Shown: positions 17,333 through 27,597, numbered from the stretch's first letter. The stretch is DNA of 64,000 nucleotides from Candidatus Nitrospira allomarina (GCF_032050975.1 NZ_CP116967.1:3407001-3471000); one strand, 5' to 3'. Notes: generated from the sequence alone by a model not told the origin. Numbers and translations are program-made.

Positions 17333-20300
17333 TTATAAGGGACCGGGTAGGCCGGATCGTCCAGCATCCGGTGGAGCGGAACCCGGATCCTCCTGAGTGC
17401 CATTTAATAAATCATACGGCAGGGTCAACGTATTTTTTAAGATATCAAACGCCAATTGTGCTAAACCGGTCAGCCCGGTTTTCACGGACTCCATGGGCAG
17501 ATACTTGACCTCCGGATCACCCAATGGTCCGTTAATCGAAAACAACGCCGTGGCGAGGCCTTTCCGATCTCCGGAAAAAATTCGTCCAAAGAGAGGGATA
17601 TCTTTCAAAATATCGGAATAGGACCCAAAAGGACTAACGGCGGAAATCACTTCAAGCCGGTCCCGTTTCCAGTCATACATGCCTGCGGCAGAGACTTTCA
17701 TGATGGGACTTTGGATCAACAAATCTTTCGAGGAAAATACCCCGTCTTCCACGGTGAGCTTGCTGCTCACGGTCGTAAACGGAAAGCCGGTCTCTTCAAG
17801 ATCAACTTTTCCCCGAAGGACCTGGGGTAAATTCAAGAGCGCGAGTATGCGCGGAAAGATCGTCCCTTTGCGGATATAGCCCTCGCCGAGCGAAATTTTG
17901 ACACTCCCGTTGAGAGTGGGAATGATTCCCCGGTCATCCCGGCCATGGCCCTGGAGCATGCCCCGTACCGACATGCTGCCGGTAATCAACCGGCGCTCCT
18001 CGCCAAACAGACTCAAGACATGCTCGAAAGGCAAGTCCTTTGCCTGAAACGACGCACGCATGGCAGCCGGCCGCCCTTCCGGGAGATGGACAAAAAACCG
18101 TCCCCCGACAGTGCCGTGTTCCGCCACCATCGATTGAACTTTATCCACCGAGACAAGTTTGTCATGAATCTTTAACACGGCCGATAATTTTTTTCCGGAA
18201 AGCGTCTTATAGCTCGGACGTTCGATATGTACCGAACCCTCCAGTGATCCATGCGCCGCTAACCACTCGATTCCATCCCGGATAGCCGAACGTCCCTCTT
18301 TAGGAATCAGCAAATCAATATCGAATTGCGGCGAGTCAAACATGACACTGGCAACCGGTGTGGTCTTCCAGTTTTTCATAAAACCGGTGATGACGGCTTC
18401 ACTATTCTTCAGGCGAAACTCCATGCGTTTCAAATCAAGCTGATCCTCATCCACTTTCAATCGAATAAAGAGATTCGAAATGGGATCGCTAACCCCGCGA
18501 AGCGCCACCACGCCTTCGGTCAACGCCACCCAACCTTTGGTATTCCACCGGGTCCAATCGGTGCCGCGTCCGCTGCCTTTCAATTGCACTTCGAGAATGC
18601 CCGACTGGACGAGATCTCCCAAGACACGAATACCCTCCGGCAGCACGCCTAAATACACCGGACCGGAATCCACCCGCGCCTCCCATGTAACCTCCGAGCG
18701 ATACCGGATGGTCCCCTGTCCGCGAAGACGAAGCGGGAGCATAACCAGTTCCACGCGTTCAAAATGAACACGGTTTCCGGGATGAAACTGTCCATCAAAC
18801 TCAAGGCGTCCATCCTGACCGGCCTGCTTCTGTAAAAGAGAGGGCACATCCATGAAGGCCCCTCGCCCATCAATCCATCCTTTTAGTTTGGGATGACGGG
18901 TCGGCCCCGTGAGAGTGACCGAGGCATGAAGCGGACCGGTGATCTGCATCCCTGGTGATACCGCCCGTTTCCCGGAAACGGGGAAGAGGTCCTCGCCGGC
19001 AAACCCGCCCTGAATGGTGAGCGGCTCAAAGCGAGAAGCCCCTTTGTAGGTGATGGTCCCATTCAACGCCAGCGGATAGGCGCCCACGTTTCCTTGTAGA
19101 CCTTCTAACACCGTACTCTCGCGGGAAAAGGTAATGGTACCGTGGCCTTGCGTAAAAGGCTGAGGCAGCCCGGGAATCTGTATCACCAATCCTTCAGGTT
19201 TAAACTCGCCATACTGAAATTTCAACCCAGACGATTCCAACAGATTCCCTGCAAACCGGAGACGCAGCAGCCCACTGCCATCCGAGACCTTCCAGGCATT
19301 CAACAGCCCAAAGTCGGATGGCGCTCCCAACTGCGTCACCACCCGGAGAACCTTCTCCGCGGGCACAGGACCTTGCAGGCCCACATCCCCCCACGGGCCT
19401 GACTCTTTTAACAGGAAGACGCCCTCCGTCACCTCAACGGGAATACCATCATAGATGCCCTGCACCCCGGACAATTGCATGCGATCCGGTTCCACCACCA
19501 CGGTCCCCTGGATATGATCGGTGGTGGGCCATTCGGGAATACGAACGTACCCGTCGGCTAAATGAAACGTGCCGGTGACCGAGGTCTGCACATCCTCACG
19601 CGTGGACCCGGTCACACGAGCCTCGGCAATGTTCAACCCCCCTCCCCATTCGCCTTTCTCCCACACCGGGAGGAGGTCATCCGGAATCCACGTCTTGGGC
19701 AGATGTTGTCGAATCATGGCGAGGTCAACATTCGAGGAACGCATGGAAAACCCCATCATTTGATGTCCGTCTTCCAACATTTCCGTATTGGCCGAACCAT
19801 CCAGATCAATAAAAGAACTGGATACGTTGATATGCGAGAGAGAGAGTCGGGAAGTTTTCGCATTCTGAACCCAGGTCACCTGCGATTTGACCGACAGCGT
19901 GCCGGGCACTGCCATAAGCGATTGGCCATTGGGCAGATATTCTCCCAGTTGATTGATCTCCAGATGATCGGCCTTTACCTTGCCGGAAAATTTGATCTGC
20001 TCGAAACCAACCGGCTCGCTGGCAATGGAAAGCACCGGCGACGCCCAACGGGCTTCGAGTTCTCCCTTGATGCGAAACGGCGCCAGCTCCTGCGTCTGCC
20101 GGATTTTTCCAGACAATTCGAAAGATGACGCCATAGAAGGCCCGTCATGAGTGGTGTCGGAGACGAAGGCCACATCTTCAATGACAAATCCCCGAACGGC
20201 TTCACGAGGTGACTCATCAATGACGATAATTTTACCGTCCGTCACCACAACCTTTCCCAGCACCAGAAATTTCGTCGCCGACACGATGGGAGAGTCGTTG

Positions 20301-20692
20301 CTGGCATAGCTCAAAAAGCGCCATTCCCCGTCGGCTTCACGTCGCAATTCTATCTCGGGAGACTCTACCAGGAATTCGCGCACCACAATTTTTTTCATAA
20401 GCAACTGCCCGATTCCCAGGTCCAAACTCATGGATTTCGCACGAAACACCGCATGCGACTCAGGCTGTTCCTGAACCACAATGTCCAATACCAAAAAATG
20501 CGGAGAGGGAAATAAGGCAAAGGACGTATGTCCCACGGTCACGTGCGAACCAAATGTCCGTTGAATCTGTTGCAGCGCCAAAGTCTTCAGATAATCCGGA
20601 TTCAAAAACAAGGGAAGCACAATCAGGGCAATGGTCAGAACCAGCGCACCGAGTGCACCCCACCAGAACATCTGTTTGCCGGACCATCGCAC
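17333..20692 (-). CDS. AsmA-family protein
   Basis: A GTG start at 20692 has GAGGG seven bases upstream. An N-terminal membrane helix (about residues 9-30) is followed by about 1090 residues of mostly beta-strand, the layout of AsmA/TamB-like proteins that bridge the envelope and are proposed to move phospholipids. The N-terminal A-L-Q-Q-I-Q-R-T-F-G-S-H-V-T-V-G segment and the C-terminal region with G-x-I-x-x-G-T-I-F-P-R-I and L-x-I-Q-S-P-I-M-K-V-S-A-A-G are typical of the AsmA N-terminal and AsmA-like C-terminal domains. It is transcribed away from the HD gene; the last residues (about 15) are Pro- and Gly-rich. Confidence 0.85.
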   Translation of the reverse strand: MRWSGKQMFWWGALGALVLTIALIVLPLFLNPDYLKTLALQQIQRTFGSHVTVGHTSFALFPSPHFLVLDIVVQEQPESHAVFRAKSMSLDLGIGQLLMKKIVVREFLVESPEIELRREADGEWRFLSYASNDSPIVSATKFLVLGKVVVTDGKIIVIDESPREAVRGFVIEDVAFVSDTTHDGPSMASSFELSGKIRQTQELAPFRIKGELEARWASPVLSIASEPVGFEQIKFSGKVKADHLEINQLGEYLPNGQSLMAVPGTLSVKSQVTWVQNAKTSRLSLSHINVSSSFIDLDGSANTEMLEDGHQMMGFSMRSSNVDLAMIRQHLPKTWIPDDLLPVWEKGEWGGGLNIAEARVTGSTREDVQTSVTGTFHLADGYVRIPEWPTTDHIQGTVVVEPDRMQLSGVQGIYDGIPVEVTEGVFLLKESGPWGDVGLQGPVPAEKVLRVVTQLGAPSDFGLLNAWKVSDGSGLLRLRFAGNLLESSGLKFQYGEFKPEGLVIQIPGLPQPFTQGHGTITFSRESTVLEGLQGNVGAYPLALNGTITYKGASRFEPLTIQGGFAGEDLFPVSGKRAVSPGMQITGPLHASVTLTGPTRHPKLKGWIDGRGAFMDVPSLLQKQAGQDGRLEFDGQFHPGNRVHFERVELVMLPLRLRGQGTIRYRSEVTWEARVDSGPVYLGVLPEGIRVLGDLVQSGILEVQLKGSGRGTDWTRWNTKGWVALTEGVVALRGVSDPISNLFIRLKVDEDQLDLKRMEFRLKNSEAVITGFMKNWKTTPVASVMFDSPQFDIDLLIPKEGRSAIRDGIEWLAAHGSLEGSVHIERPSYKTLSGKKLSAVLKIHDKLVSVDKVQSMVAEHGTVGGRFFVHLPEGRPAAMRASFQAKDLPFEHVLSLFGEERRLITGSMSVRGMLQGHGRDDRGIIPTLNGSVKISLGEGYIRKGTIFPRILALLNLPQVLRGKVDLEETGFPFTTVSSKLTVEDGVFSSKDLLIQSPIMKVSAAGMYDWKRDRLEVISAVSPFGSYSDILKDIPLFGRIFSGDRKGLATALFSINGPLGDPEVKYLPMESVKTGLTGLAQLAFDILKNTLTLPYDLLNGTQEDPGSAPPDAGRSGLPGPL

Positions 20693-20988
20693 TCGATTAC
20701 CCTCTTCGGATCACCAGAAACCTAAACCGTTGTGTGGATGATGTCAGGGATAGGAACCATGAAAACCTGTCCTGCATCATACCGAAATCCGTGGGAAATG
20801 TAAGAATGATGCCGATGCGCCGGGGACAGAGCCCCTTGCGGGGCGGTCCGTCATTGGTCACACGTCCCATGTGGAGAACGCCATCGATTTCTTGACACCT
20901 CCCCAGGCCTGGGATATCCTGCCCCACTGTTCAACACTCCATAATCCTTACGCTTTTCGTTTATGAGGATTGTACCATTCTAGCCGTC

Positions 20989-21858
20989 GTGTCCCGGCCC
21001 CCATTGAAGTCCACCTACACCGTTCTTACCCGTACGCAAGTGGCCTCACTGCTGAAATGGTACGACCAGCCGCATCCCGACAGGCCCAATCGCACGATTC
21101 CCGGATATGACAAGGCCCATGCGTTGCGCACGGCACGCCTCTGTGTGGCCGTTGCCGCAGCTCTGGGCCATCCACTCTCCCGCCTTCGTCAATTTGAAGC
21201 CGCCTGTTTGCTGCATGATATGGGTCGGGCCGGACTTGATCCCGTCTTGTTCGGCCGGATCTGGTCGTGGGCGAAGGAACACAAAATCCCGACCAGGCCA
21301 CGGGAATGGCGGGCCCGCTATCCCCAAACCCCCTATGGCCGTGAATCTCACGCCTTCATCGCACAATATGGAGCCGCCTTACAAGCTCGTGGCCTGCCAC
21401 TGACCCCTACGGTCAAGGATCACATCGATATGCGATTAGGCTTTGCCCGGCGCCTCCACACCTACCTCCGTCCCGTAAAAACCGCAATCGTTACCATAGA
21501 CATCCCCTGGTCGCCCTGGATGGAACGCATCATGTTGTACTATTACTATCCGGAAAAACTCGACCGCGCGGCCGCCTGGACGCACCAACTCGCGGAAATC
21601 CTCGTCGCCTGCGAGCAACTGGAAGCCTATAGCAATCACCGGCGAGGCAAAGATTATTACGCGCGGGCAGAAGAAAGCTTTTCCGCCGCCTTCGCCTATC
21701 TCCGTCAACTCACCGCTCAGCGAATCGTCAGTCACCAGGTTATGGATGTCATCTGCCGCCTCACCAGGGAAGGCCGTTTTACCACAATTTTACGGCAGGC
21801 CCGAGGGGGCATTCTATCAGCCGCCGATCAACAATTTTTACAAACCGTCTCGTGCTGA
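20989..21858 (+). CDS. HD-domain protein, degenerate HD-GYP-like
   Basis: Residues about 35-190 resemble an HD hydrolase: L-R-T-A-R-L-C near the first metal ligand position, L-L-H-D-M-G-R-A-G-L-D near residue 80 and H-I-D-M-R-L-G around 145. The H-D-x-G-R-x-G motif fits HD-GYP proteins, but no clear G-Y-P follows, so c-di-GMP hydrolysis is uncertain. The start is the GTG at 20989, without a visible ribosome binding site. The next gene (yjbQ-like) begins eight bases after its stop and has its own GAGGAG. The gene is divergent from the AsmA-like gene. Confidence 0.8.
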   Translation: MSRPPLKSTYTVLTRTQVASLLKWYDQPHPDRPNRTIPGYDKAHALRTARLCVAVAAALGHPLSRLRQFEAACLLHDMGRAGLDPVLFGRIWSWAKEHKIPTRPREWRARYPQTPYGRESHAFIAQYGAALQARGLPLTPTVKDHIDMRLGFARRLHTYLRPVKTAIVTIDIPWSPWMERIMLYYYYPEKLDRAAAWTHQLAEILVACEQLEAYSNHRRGKDYYARAEESFSAAFAYLRQLTAQRIVSHQVMDVICRLTREGRFTTILRQARGGILSAADQQFLQTVSC

Positions 21859-21866
21859 GGAGACCC

Positions 21867-22289
21867 ATGGCCGTCATCACCCACTACCTCAACATTTCCA
21901 TGACCGGCCATTCGACCATCGAAAACCTCACAAAGCCGATTCACGACCTGCTCGCCGAATCGGGCCTACAGAGTGGAATGCTGACGCTCTTTGTGCAACA
22001 TACGACGGCCTCGGTCATGATCATCGAAGATGAGCCGGGAATTCGTGCCGATACCAAAACCTTTTGGGACCGCACGATACCTGCCGATCCACTGTTAGAA
22101 CATAATACGCGGAACGCCGGCGAAGATAACGGCCACTCCCATCTTCGCGGTCAGTTACAGGGACCTTCACTCACAATTCCGTTCGTCAATGGCTCCTTAA
22201 CCCTTGGCACCTGGCAACAACTCGTCCTCATCGATTTTGATACCAGACCACGAACCCGAAACCTGGTTGTCCAGCTCCTGGGAGAATAG
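21867..22289 (+). CDS. yjbQ: YjbQ / UPF0047 family protein
   Basis: The ATG at 21867 has GAGGAG six bases upstream. The 140-residue product has the YjbQ signature: S-G-M-L-T-L-F-V-Q-H-T-T-A-S-V-M-I-I-E-D-E, H-N-x-x-N-A-G-E-D-N-G-H-S-H-L-R and a C-terminal G-T-W-Q-Q-L-V-L-I-D-F-D. Family members can complement thiamine phosphate synthase mutants weakly and are annotated as secondary thiamine-phosphate synthase; the conserved His residues suggest metal binding. The physiological role is not settled. Confidence 0.93.
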   Translation: MAVITHYLNISMTGHSTIENLTKPIHDLLAESGLQSGMLTLFVQHTTASVMIIEDEPGIRADTKTFWDRTIPADPLLEHNTRNAGEDNGHSHLRGQLQGPSLTIPFVNGSLTLGTWQQLVLIDFDTRPRTRNLVVQLLGE

Positions 22290-22308
22290 GCCCAGGAAAA
22301 AATTTCGT

Positions 22309-23496
22309 ATGCTGTTGCACCATACACCACAGACTTTCCCTTCAGACCGGGCCAAAGTCCGCGTTCGACCACACCGACGGTTTGGAAAATGGCAGAAGCC
22401 TTTTCTTCTCGTCGCGTTCGTCACGGGATTTCTGCCGAATATCGCCATAGGAGAGCCATTCGTCCCCAAACAGGCGCGATCGATTTCCACCTCACCCTCG
22501 TATCTGCACCTCGTCGCCCAGAAACCTCTTGGTGCGGAAGAGCTCAATACCATCGCCGTCTTTGAAAAAGCCGCGCAGTCAGTGGTCTACATCACCAACA
22601 CGGCGGTGCGTCGGGATATCTGGTCGCTTAATACCTTCGAAGTGCCGCAAGGGTCGGGATCCGGATTCATCTGGAACCGCCAAGGGCATATCGTCACCAA
22701 TTACCACGTCATCTATGGCGCGGATTCCATACAAGTGGTGTTGGACGATCAATCCACAACTGACGCGCGCATCGTTGGCGTGGACCCTGATCATGATCTT
22801 GCCGTGCTCCAGATCACCGGCAAGGCCGAGTCACTTATGCCCTTGGAGATCGGCACCTCCCAGGACCTTCGCGTCGGTCAGCGCGTGTTGGCCATCGGCA
22901 ATCCCTTCGGGCTGGATCACACCCTCACCACCGGTGTCGTCAGTGCGCTGGGTCGTTCAATCAAATCGGTGAACGACCGCACAATTGAGAACGCCATCCA
23001 AACCGATGCGGCCATCAACCCCGGAAATTCCGGTGGACCGCTCCTCAACAGCGCAGGAGAACTCATTGGCGTCAACACCCAGATAGTCAGTCCCAGTGGA
23101 GCCTACGCGGGCATCGGCTTTGCGGTGCCGGTCGACATTGTCAAACGTGTCGTCCCCCAACTCATTCAATATGGAAAAGTCATTCGCCCCGGTCTGGGCA
23201 TCTCCCTCATCCCGGATTCCATCGCCGCCCGCTGGGGGATCAAAGGCCTGGTAATCGCCAAAGTCCTGCCGGGAAGTATGGCCGACAAAGCAGGCCTGCA
23301 AGGCTTGGAAGAAACCAAAACCGGCCGGATTCGCTTGGGTGATGTCATTACGAATATTAATGGAGAAGCGATACGCACCTATGACGACCTCGCCCGACTA
23401 TTGGACCGGCATAATGTCGGAGATCGCATCAAACTCGGCATTCGCCGCAGCGGCAAAGAACAAACCCTCTCCCTCACACTCCAAGCCGTCCAATAA
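22309..23496 (+). CDS. Deg/HtrA-type serine protease with one PDZ domain
   Basis: The ATG at 22309 starts 20 bp after yjbQ; an upstream in-frame start at 22204 would overlap yjbQ by 86 bp and is less likely. A hydrophobic segment at residues 31-47 is a signal peptide or anchor. The trypsin-like domain has His133 in T-N-Y-H-V-I, Asp163 in D-H-D-L-A-V-L and Ser241 in N-P-G-N-S-G-G-P-L. A single PDZ domain occupies about residues 285-390, ending with I-N-G-E-A-I-R-T-Y-D-D-L. One PDZ resembles DegS-like or short HtrA proteases. Expected to act in the periplasm on misfolded proteins. Confidence 0.93.
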   Translation: MLLHHTPQTFPSDRAKVRVRPHRRFGKWQKPFLLVAFVTGFLPNIAIGEPFVPKQARSISTSPSYLHLVAQKPLGAEELNTIAVFEKAAQSVVYITNTAVRRDIWSLNTFEVPQGSGSGFIWNRQGHIVTNYHVIYGADSIQVVLDDQSTTDARIVGVDPDHDLAVLQITGKAESLMPLEIGTSQDLRVGQRVLAIGNPFGLDHTLTTGVVSALGRSIKSVNDRTIENAIQTDAAINPGNSGGPLLNSAGELIGVNTQIVSPSGAYAGIGFAVPVDIVKRVVPQLIQYGKVIRPGLGISLIPDSIAARWGIKGLVIAKVLPGSMADKAGLQGLEETKTGRIRLGDVITNINGEAIRTYDDLARLLDRHNVGDRIKLGIRRSGKEQTLSLTLQAVQ

Positions 23497-23626
23497 GCCA
23501 TCGATCCAGGTCAACCTACGTCAACCGCGCAGGTGCTCATCAAGCATCCATCTTCGCATCATTCCTATCACCTTCAGATCAGCCACCCGGACCGACGCAC
23601 AACTCAACAGGAGGGCAGTTGATAGG

Positions 23627-23772
23627 ACGCCTGCCGGCTGGCCCCAGGGAGGGACGCTCTTCGCATTTAGCGGACCTTGTCTGAGCGGAGCGAGTTGGTC
23701 CGCCCCCAAGCCGAAAGCACTTGACCGATCTTCCCAGAAATATTCTTTATTTATTCCTTTCCTACTTTTCCC
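23627..23772 (+). repeat. Palindromic repeat: half type-A head plus conserved spacer
   Basis: The left arm of a type-A head (GACGCCTGCCGGCTGGCCCC) with its apical hairpin GCGGACC...GGTCCGC is present, without the closing right arm. It runs into a roughly 70-bp spacer (CCAAGCCGAAA..CTTGACC.. ATTTATTCC.. CTACTTT) that recurs at 28090-28160 and, inverted, at 55779-55850. Confidence 0.85.
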
Positions 23773-23773
23773 G

Positions 23774-24150
23774 ACGCCTTCCGGGCAGCCCCAGAGGCGA
23801 ACATCCGCACAAAATGGCGGGCCCTGTTTGAGCAGCGCGAGTTGGCCCGCCCTCCTACACTCGGTGTTTGCCTCTTGTAATATGGCTGAACGAGGCGTCA
23901 ATGGGTTTGGCCACTTTGACCGAAACCAAAGTGGCTCGTCGTCCGGGGGCGAAACCCCGGAAGCTCTGAAAAGAGACGCACCAAGCCAGCGCTCCGCTCC
24001 CAGGCCGACCCCCTGGCATCCATCTATGTATGTATGTATGTATGCATGCACGACATTCGTAATCGAGCAACAATCTCTCCGCCTTATCATTCCTACGAGG
24101 TTCTAACAGGAATCTCCTTATTCCACCTGTACTTTCCCTACAAGGTTGGG
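23774..24150 (+). repeat. Palindromic repeat: full type-B unit with tail
   Basis: Type-B head: outer arms GACGCCTTCCGGGCAGCC and GGCTGAACGAGGCGTC, inner arms AGAGGCGAACATCCG and CGGTGTTTGCCTCT, apical GGCGGGCC...GGCCCGCC. The next hairpin is the variant GGCCACTTTG...CAAAGTGGC, followed by CCGGGGG CGAAA CCCCGG, then a GCGCTCCGCTCC module and a degenerate GGTTGGGTA tail. An ATGT/TATG microsatellite (24025-24044, five copies) lies inside the tail part. Confidence 0.85.
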
Positions 24151-24202
24151 TAGCATAAAAACACATCACAAAATTCTACACCTCAACTCCAAAGGAGTTC
24201 CT

Positions 24203-24439
24203 GTGTCGGAAATCATATTTTTGGTAGAAGATGCACCCGAAGGAGGAGTCACAGCACGGGCCTTGGGAGAATCAATTTTCACCGAAGCGGACTATATGGC
24301 CGAACTACATACGAAGGTTCGGGATGCGGTCAAATGCCACTTTGACGAAGATAAAGCCCCAAAAATCATTCGCCCTACACCACGTGCGAGAAGAAGTCAT
24401 CGTGGCATGAAATTACCGCGTAACCTGCCTATTGTTTGA
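24203..24439 (+). pseudogene. HicB-like antitoxin gene with frameshift, and toxin stub
   Basis: A GTG at 24203 preceded by AAAGGAG begins S-E-I-I-F-L-V-E-D-A-P-E-G-G-V-T-A-R-A, the pattern of a small HicB-like antitoxin. After I-I-R the frame reads through into the next gene. Removing one C from the CGCCCT at about 24371-24376 restores L-H-H-V-R-E-E-V-I-V-A and a TGA at 24408-24410 that overlaps an ATG by four bases. That ATG opens M-K-L-P-R-N-L-P, the conserved N-terminus of the partner HicA toxin, but a stop follows after ten codons. So antitoxin and toxin both look inactivated. Confidence 0.7.
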
Positions 24440-24755
24440 ACAATACGCGCGTTGGCGTTGCACCGGCCGCCCAGTATTTCAGACTAGAGTTTATCCTCTT
24501 CGAGACGAGCGATACGACTTCATTATGCAAACCGATTCCCTCAACACGCTTCCATGGCCTCAAAACTTCCGGATGCGGTGATGCCTCAGCCGGTCCGCGC
24601 GAGATGGAGACCCTTGGAGGTATAATCTAAAAGAGGCCGGGAAAAGGCGTGAATAATCAATGAGGGTTCTTCTTGCTTCCCCTCAAGCATTCCCGACGAT
24701 TAGTAGCGGAAAGCTATCTTAAATTTTTTGTTCAAAACCTAATGGAGATGATGCC
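24440..24755 (+). other. Intergenic region with gene debris before pepN
   Basis: No intact gene is visible. After the HicA stub there is a 50-codon open stretch (24429-24581, third frame) without a start codon that I do not recognise and that does not resemble the missing part of HicA. A TATAAT occurs at 24621-24626 without a convincing -35 element; it may belong to the pepN promoter. Confidence 0.4.
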
Positions 24756-27437
24756 GTGTCTGAAATAAATTCCGTGACATACCTAAAAGATTATCAGCAA
24801 CCGGATTACTGGGTGACCCATGTGGACCTGACTGTGGATTTACGCGAGGGAGAGACGTTGGTCCGCGCCGTCCTACAGGTGAAAAAAAACGGGAATCATG
24901 CCAACCCGTTGGTTCTCGATGGCGAAGAACTCGAATTGCTGGAGGTCAAGCAGAACAATCTGCCTGTCGCGAAGGGAGCCAATCGGGCAGACGGCTACGT
25001 GATGAATCGAACATCCCTCTCGCTCCAGCCCACGCAGGATGCCTTTACGGTAAACACGCTGGTCAGAATTCATCCTGAACAGAACACGGCACTGGAAGGC
25101 CTGTATAAATCAGGAGGCAACTGGTGTACGCAATGCGAAGCGGAAGGGTTTCGGCGGATCACCTTTTTCCCTGACCGCCCCGATAATATGGCGACCTACA
25201 GCACCAGGATAATTGCGGATCAAATCGCCGCCCCGGTCCTGCTTTCTAACGGCAACCTCATCGATCAGGGGCAACTTGAAAATGGTCGTCATTATACGGT
25301 GTGGGAAGATCCCTTCCCCAAGCCCAGTTATTTGTTTGCCCTGGTCGCCGGGGATTTAGCCTGCCTGGATGATACCTACGTGACCGCAAGCGGTCGTCAG
25401 GTCATGTTGTGTATTTATGCGGCCCCCAAAGACCTCGATAAACTCGGGCACGCCATGGCCTCGCTGAAAAAAGCCATGAAATGGGACGAAGACGTGTATG
25501 GTCGTGAATATGATCTCGACTTGTTCAATATTGTCGCCGTGGACGATTTCAATATGGGGGCTATGGAAAACAAATCGCTGAATATCTTCAACACAAAGTA
25601 TGTGTTGGCGCATCCCGATACGGCCACCGATGCGGACTATGAAGGCGTGGAAGGGGTGGTGGCGCATGAATACTTTCACAACTGGACCGGCAACCGGGTA
25701 ACCTGCCGGGACTGGTTTCAGTTGTGTTTGAAAGAAGGGTTGACCGTTTTTAGAGATCAGGAATTTTCCGGGGACATGGGGTCACAAGCGGTCAATCGCA
25801 TCGCCAACGTCAGAACTTTGCGCATGAGTCAATTCCCCGAAGATGCCGGGCCAATGGCGCACCCACCGAGACCGAATCAGTTTGTCACAATCAATAACTT
25901 TTACACCGCCACCGTCTACAGTAAGGGGGCTGAGCTCAATAGGATGTTGCATGCCTTATTGGGAAAAGAAGATTTCCGCAAAGCGTCGGATACATATTTC
26001 GAACGGTTCGACGGGCAAGCCGTCACCGTGGAGGACTGGGTGCGCTGCATGGAGGAGGCGTCCGGTCGGGACCTCACCCAGTTCATGCTGTGGTATACGC
26101 AAGCGGGGACGCCAAAGATCACAGCGCATTGGTCCCATGATCAGGCGACAAACAATTTCACACTCACGCTCGAGCAGCAGGTCCCCACCATCACCCATCA
26201 GTCCAACGGGCAACCCAGACACATTCCGGTGAAATTCGGGTTGGTGGGTCCTGATGGGCAGGATGTGGCTCAGGGTGTCCTTGAGCTCACTCAAGCGACG
26301 CATACCTTTACCTTTGAGAAGGTCCCACCCCATACGGTCCCTTCGCTGTTCCGGCATTTTTCGGCCCCGGTCAATCTGGAGGCTCCGTATACCGACGACC
26401 AATTGCGACATTTGATGGTCCATGACCGGGACGGATTTAATCAGTGGGAGGCAGGAAACCGGTTCCTGACCACGAATCTCATGGCACAGGTGGATCGCTA
26501 TGAACATGGACAGGACATCATCGTGGGCGACGATGTCCTGGATTCGTTTCGTCGGATTCTGCAACGCGCGGACATGGACCAGGAACTCAAGAGCCTGGCC
26601 TTAAGTCTGCCCGTCTACCAGGAAATCGCGCCGCAACGAGAGGTCATTGATCCGCATGCCATCATCGCCGTTCGGAAGACCTTCTTAGAAACGCTCGGCC
26701 GTGAACTGCACGATGAATTTCTCGAGATGTACAACACCACGTATCATCCCGGCAAGCCGTACGATCGTGCAGATGCCGGTCGCCGCAGTCTACAAAATAT
26801 CGCGCTCGGGTATTTATCGCATTCAGGAGATGCGGAAGTGGCCAAGCTGGCCGTCAGGCAATATAGCCAGGCCAACAATATGACGGACCGCTATGCCGCG
26901 CTGAATATCATCATCAATATGGACGAGGCGCAACCCTATCGGGATGGCGTGGCCCAACATTTCTACTATCAATTCGAACATGATGCGTTAGTCGTGGATA
27001 AATGGGTCGGAGCCTTCGCAAGATCCCAGGCGGATGATGTGTTACAAATCGTGAAATCCCTCACACAACATCAAGCCTTCACACATCCCACCCCGAACCG
27101 AATGCGAGCGTTATATGGAACCTTCTCACAGGCCAACCCCAAAGGCTTTCATGCAAAAGACGGATCAGGGTATGCCTTCGTCGCGGACTTTCTCATGGGA
27201 CTGGATGCCAAAAACCCCCAAGTGGCCTCACGAATGATCGGGGCATTCGAAAAATTCAGGCAGCACCGAAAGGATCTACAAACCCACATGGAAGCACAAC
27301 TTCGTCGCATAGCATCCATGGAAAGTCTGTCAACCGATCTCAGTGAAAAGCTGGAGCGGTATTTGGGGAAGGAAACCTATAGCCGGCTCAGAGCTGGAAA
27401 AGGGGATGCGCACACACCAACGCCGTCACAAACATAA
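24756..27437 (+). CDS. pepN: Aminopeptidase N (M1 family)
   Basis: The GTG at 24756 has GGAG eight bases upstream. The 893-residue product has all M1 hallmarks: exopeptidase motif G-A-M-E-N-K near residue 267, zinc site H-E-Y-F-H-N-W-T-G-N-R-V-T with the third ligand Glu in L-K-E-G-L-T-V-F-R, and a catalytic Tyr region N-F-Y-T-A-T-V-Y-S-K-G-A-E-L. Length and motif form match the E. coli PepN branch (monozinc, cytoplasmic, broad N-terminal amino acid release). It is the only clearly housekeeping gene between the flanking repeat and toxin-antitoxin stretches. Confidence 0.96.
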   Translation: MSEINSVTYLKDYQQPDYWVTHVDLTVDLREGETLVRAVLQVKKNGNHANPLVLDGEELELLEVKQNNLPVAKGANRADGYVMNRTSLSLQPTQDAFTVNTLVRIHPEQNTALEGLYKSGGNWCTQCEAEGFRRITFFPDRPDNMATYSTRIIADQIAAPVLLSNGNLIDQGQLENGRHYTVWEDPFPKPSYLFALVAGDLACLDDTYVTASGRQVMLCIYAAPKDLDKLGHAMASLKKAMKWDEDVYGREYDLDLFNIVAVDDFNMGAMENKSLNIFNTKYVLAHPDTATDADYEGVEGVVAHEYFHNWTGNRVTCRDWFQLCLKEGLTVFRDQEFSGDMGSQAVNRIANVRTLRMSQFPEDAGPMAHPPRPNQFVTINNFYTATVYSKGAELNRMLHALLGKEDFRKASDTYFERFDGQAVTVEDWVRCMEEASGRDLTQFMLWYTQAGTPKITAHWSHDQATNNFTLTLEQQVPTITHQSNGQPRHIPVKFGLVGPDGQDVAQGVLELTQATHTFTFEKVPPHTVPSLFRHFSAPVNLEAPYTDDQLRHLMVHDRDGFNQWEAGNRFLTTNLMAQVDRYEHGQDIIVGDDVLDSFRRILQRADMDQELKSLALSLPVYQEIAPQREVIDPHAIIAVRKTFLETLGRELHDEFLEMYNTTYHPGKPYDRADAGRRSLQNIALGYLSHSGDAEVAKLAVRQYSQANNMTDRYAALNIIINMDEAQPYRDGVAQHFYYQFEHDALVVDKWVGAFARSQADDVLQIVKSLTQHQAFTHPTPNRMRALYGTFSQANPKGFHAKDGSGYAFVADFLMGLDAKNPQVASRMIGAFEKFRQHRKDLQTHMEAQLRRIASMESLSTDLSEKLERYLGKETYSRLRAGKGDAHTPTPSQT

Positions 27438-27597
27438 AAGCCGTGTTGAGAACAGACAGAGCTCAAAGGTGACCGACCAAGCCCGCACTGTCACCTCGCC
27501 CATCGAAACGCAAGGGCTAAAAAGGTCCCACATTCCCACCACCTGCCAGTCAGCCAATCGGGCCGACGCGCTAATAAACAAGGGGGCTCGTTAATTC

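Noticed and set aside
22204-22308. Upstream start of the Deg protease at 22204
   Set aside because: It would overlap yjbQ by 86 bp and bury the signal peptide behind a charged 35-residue lead.
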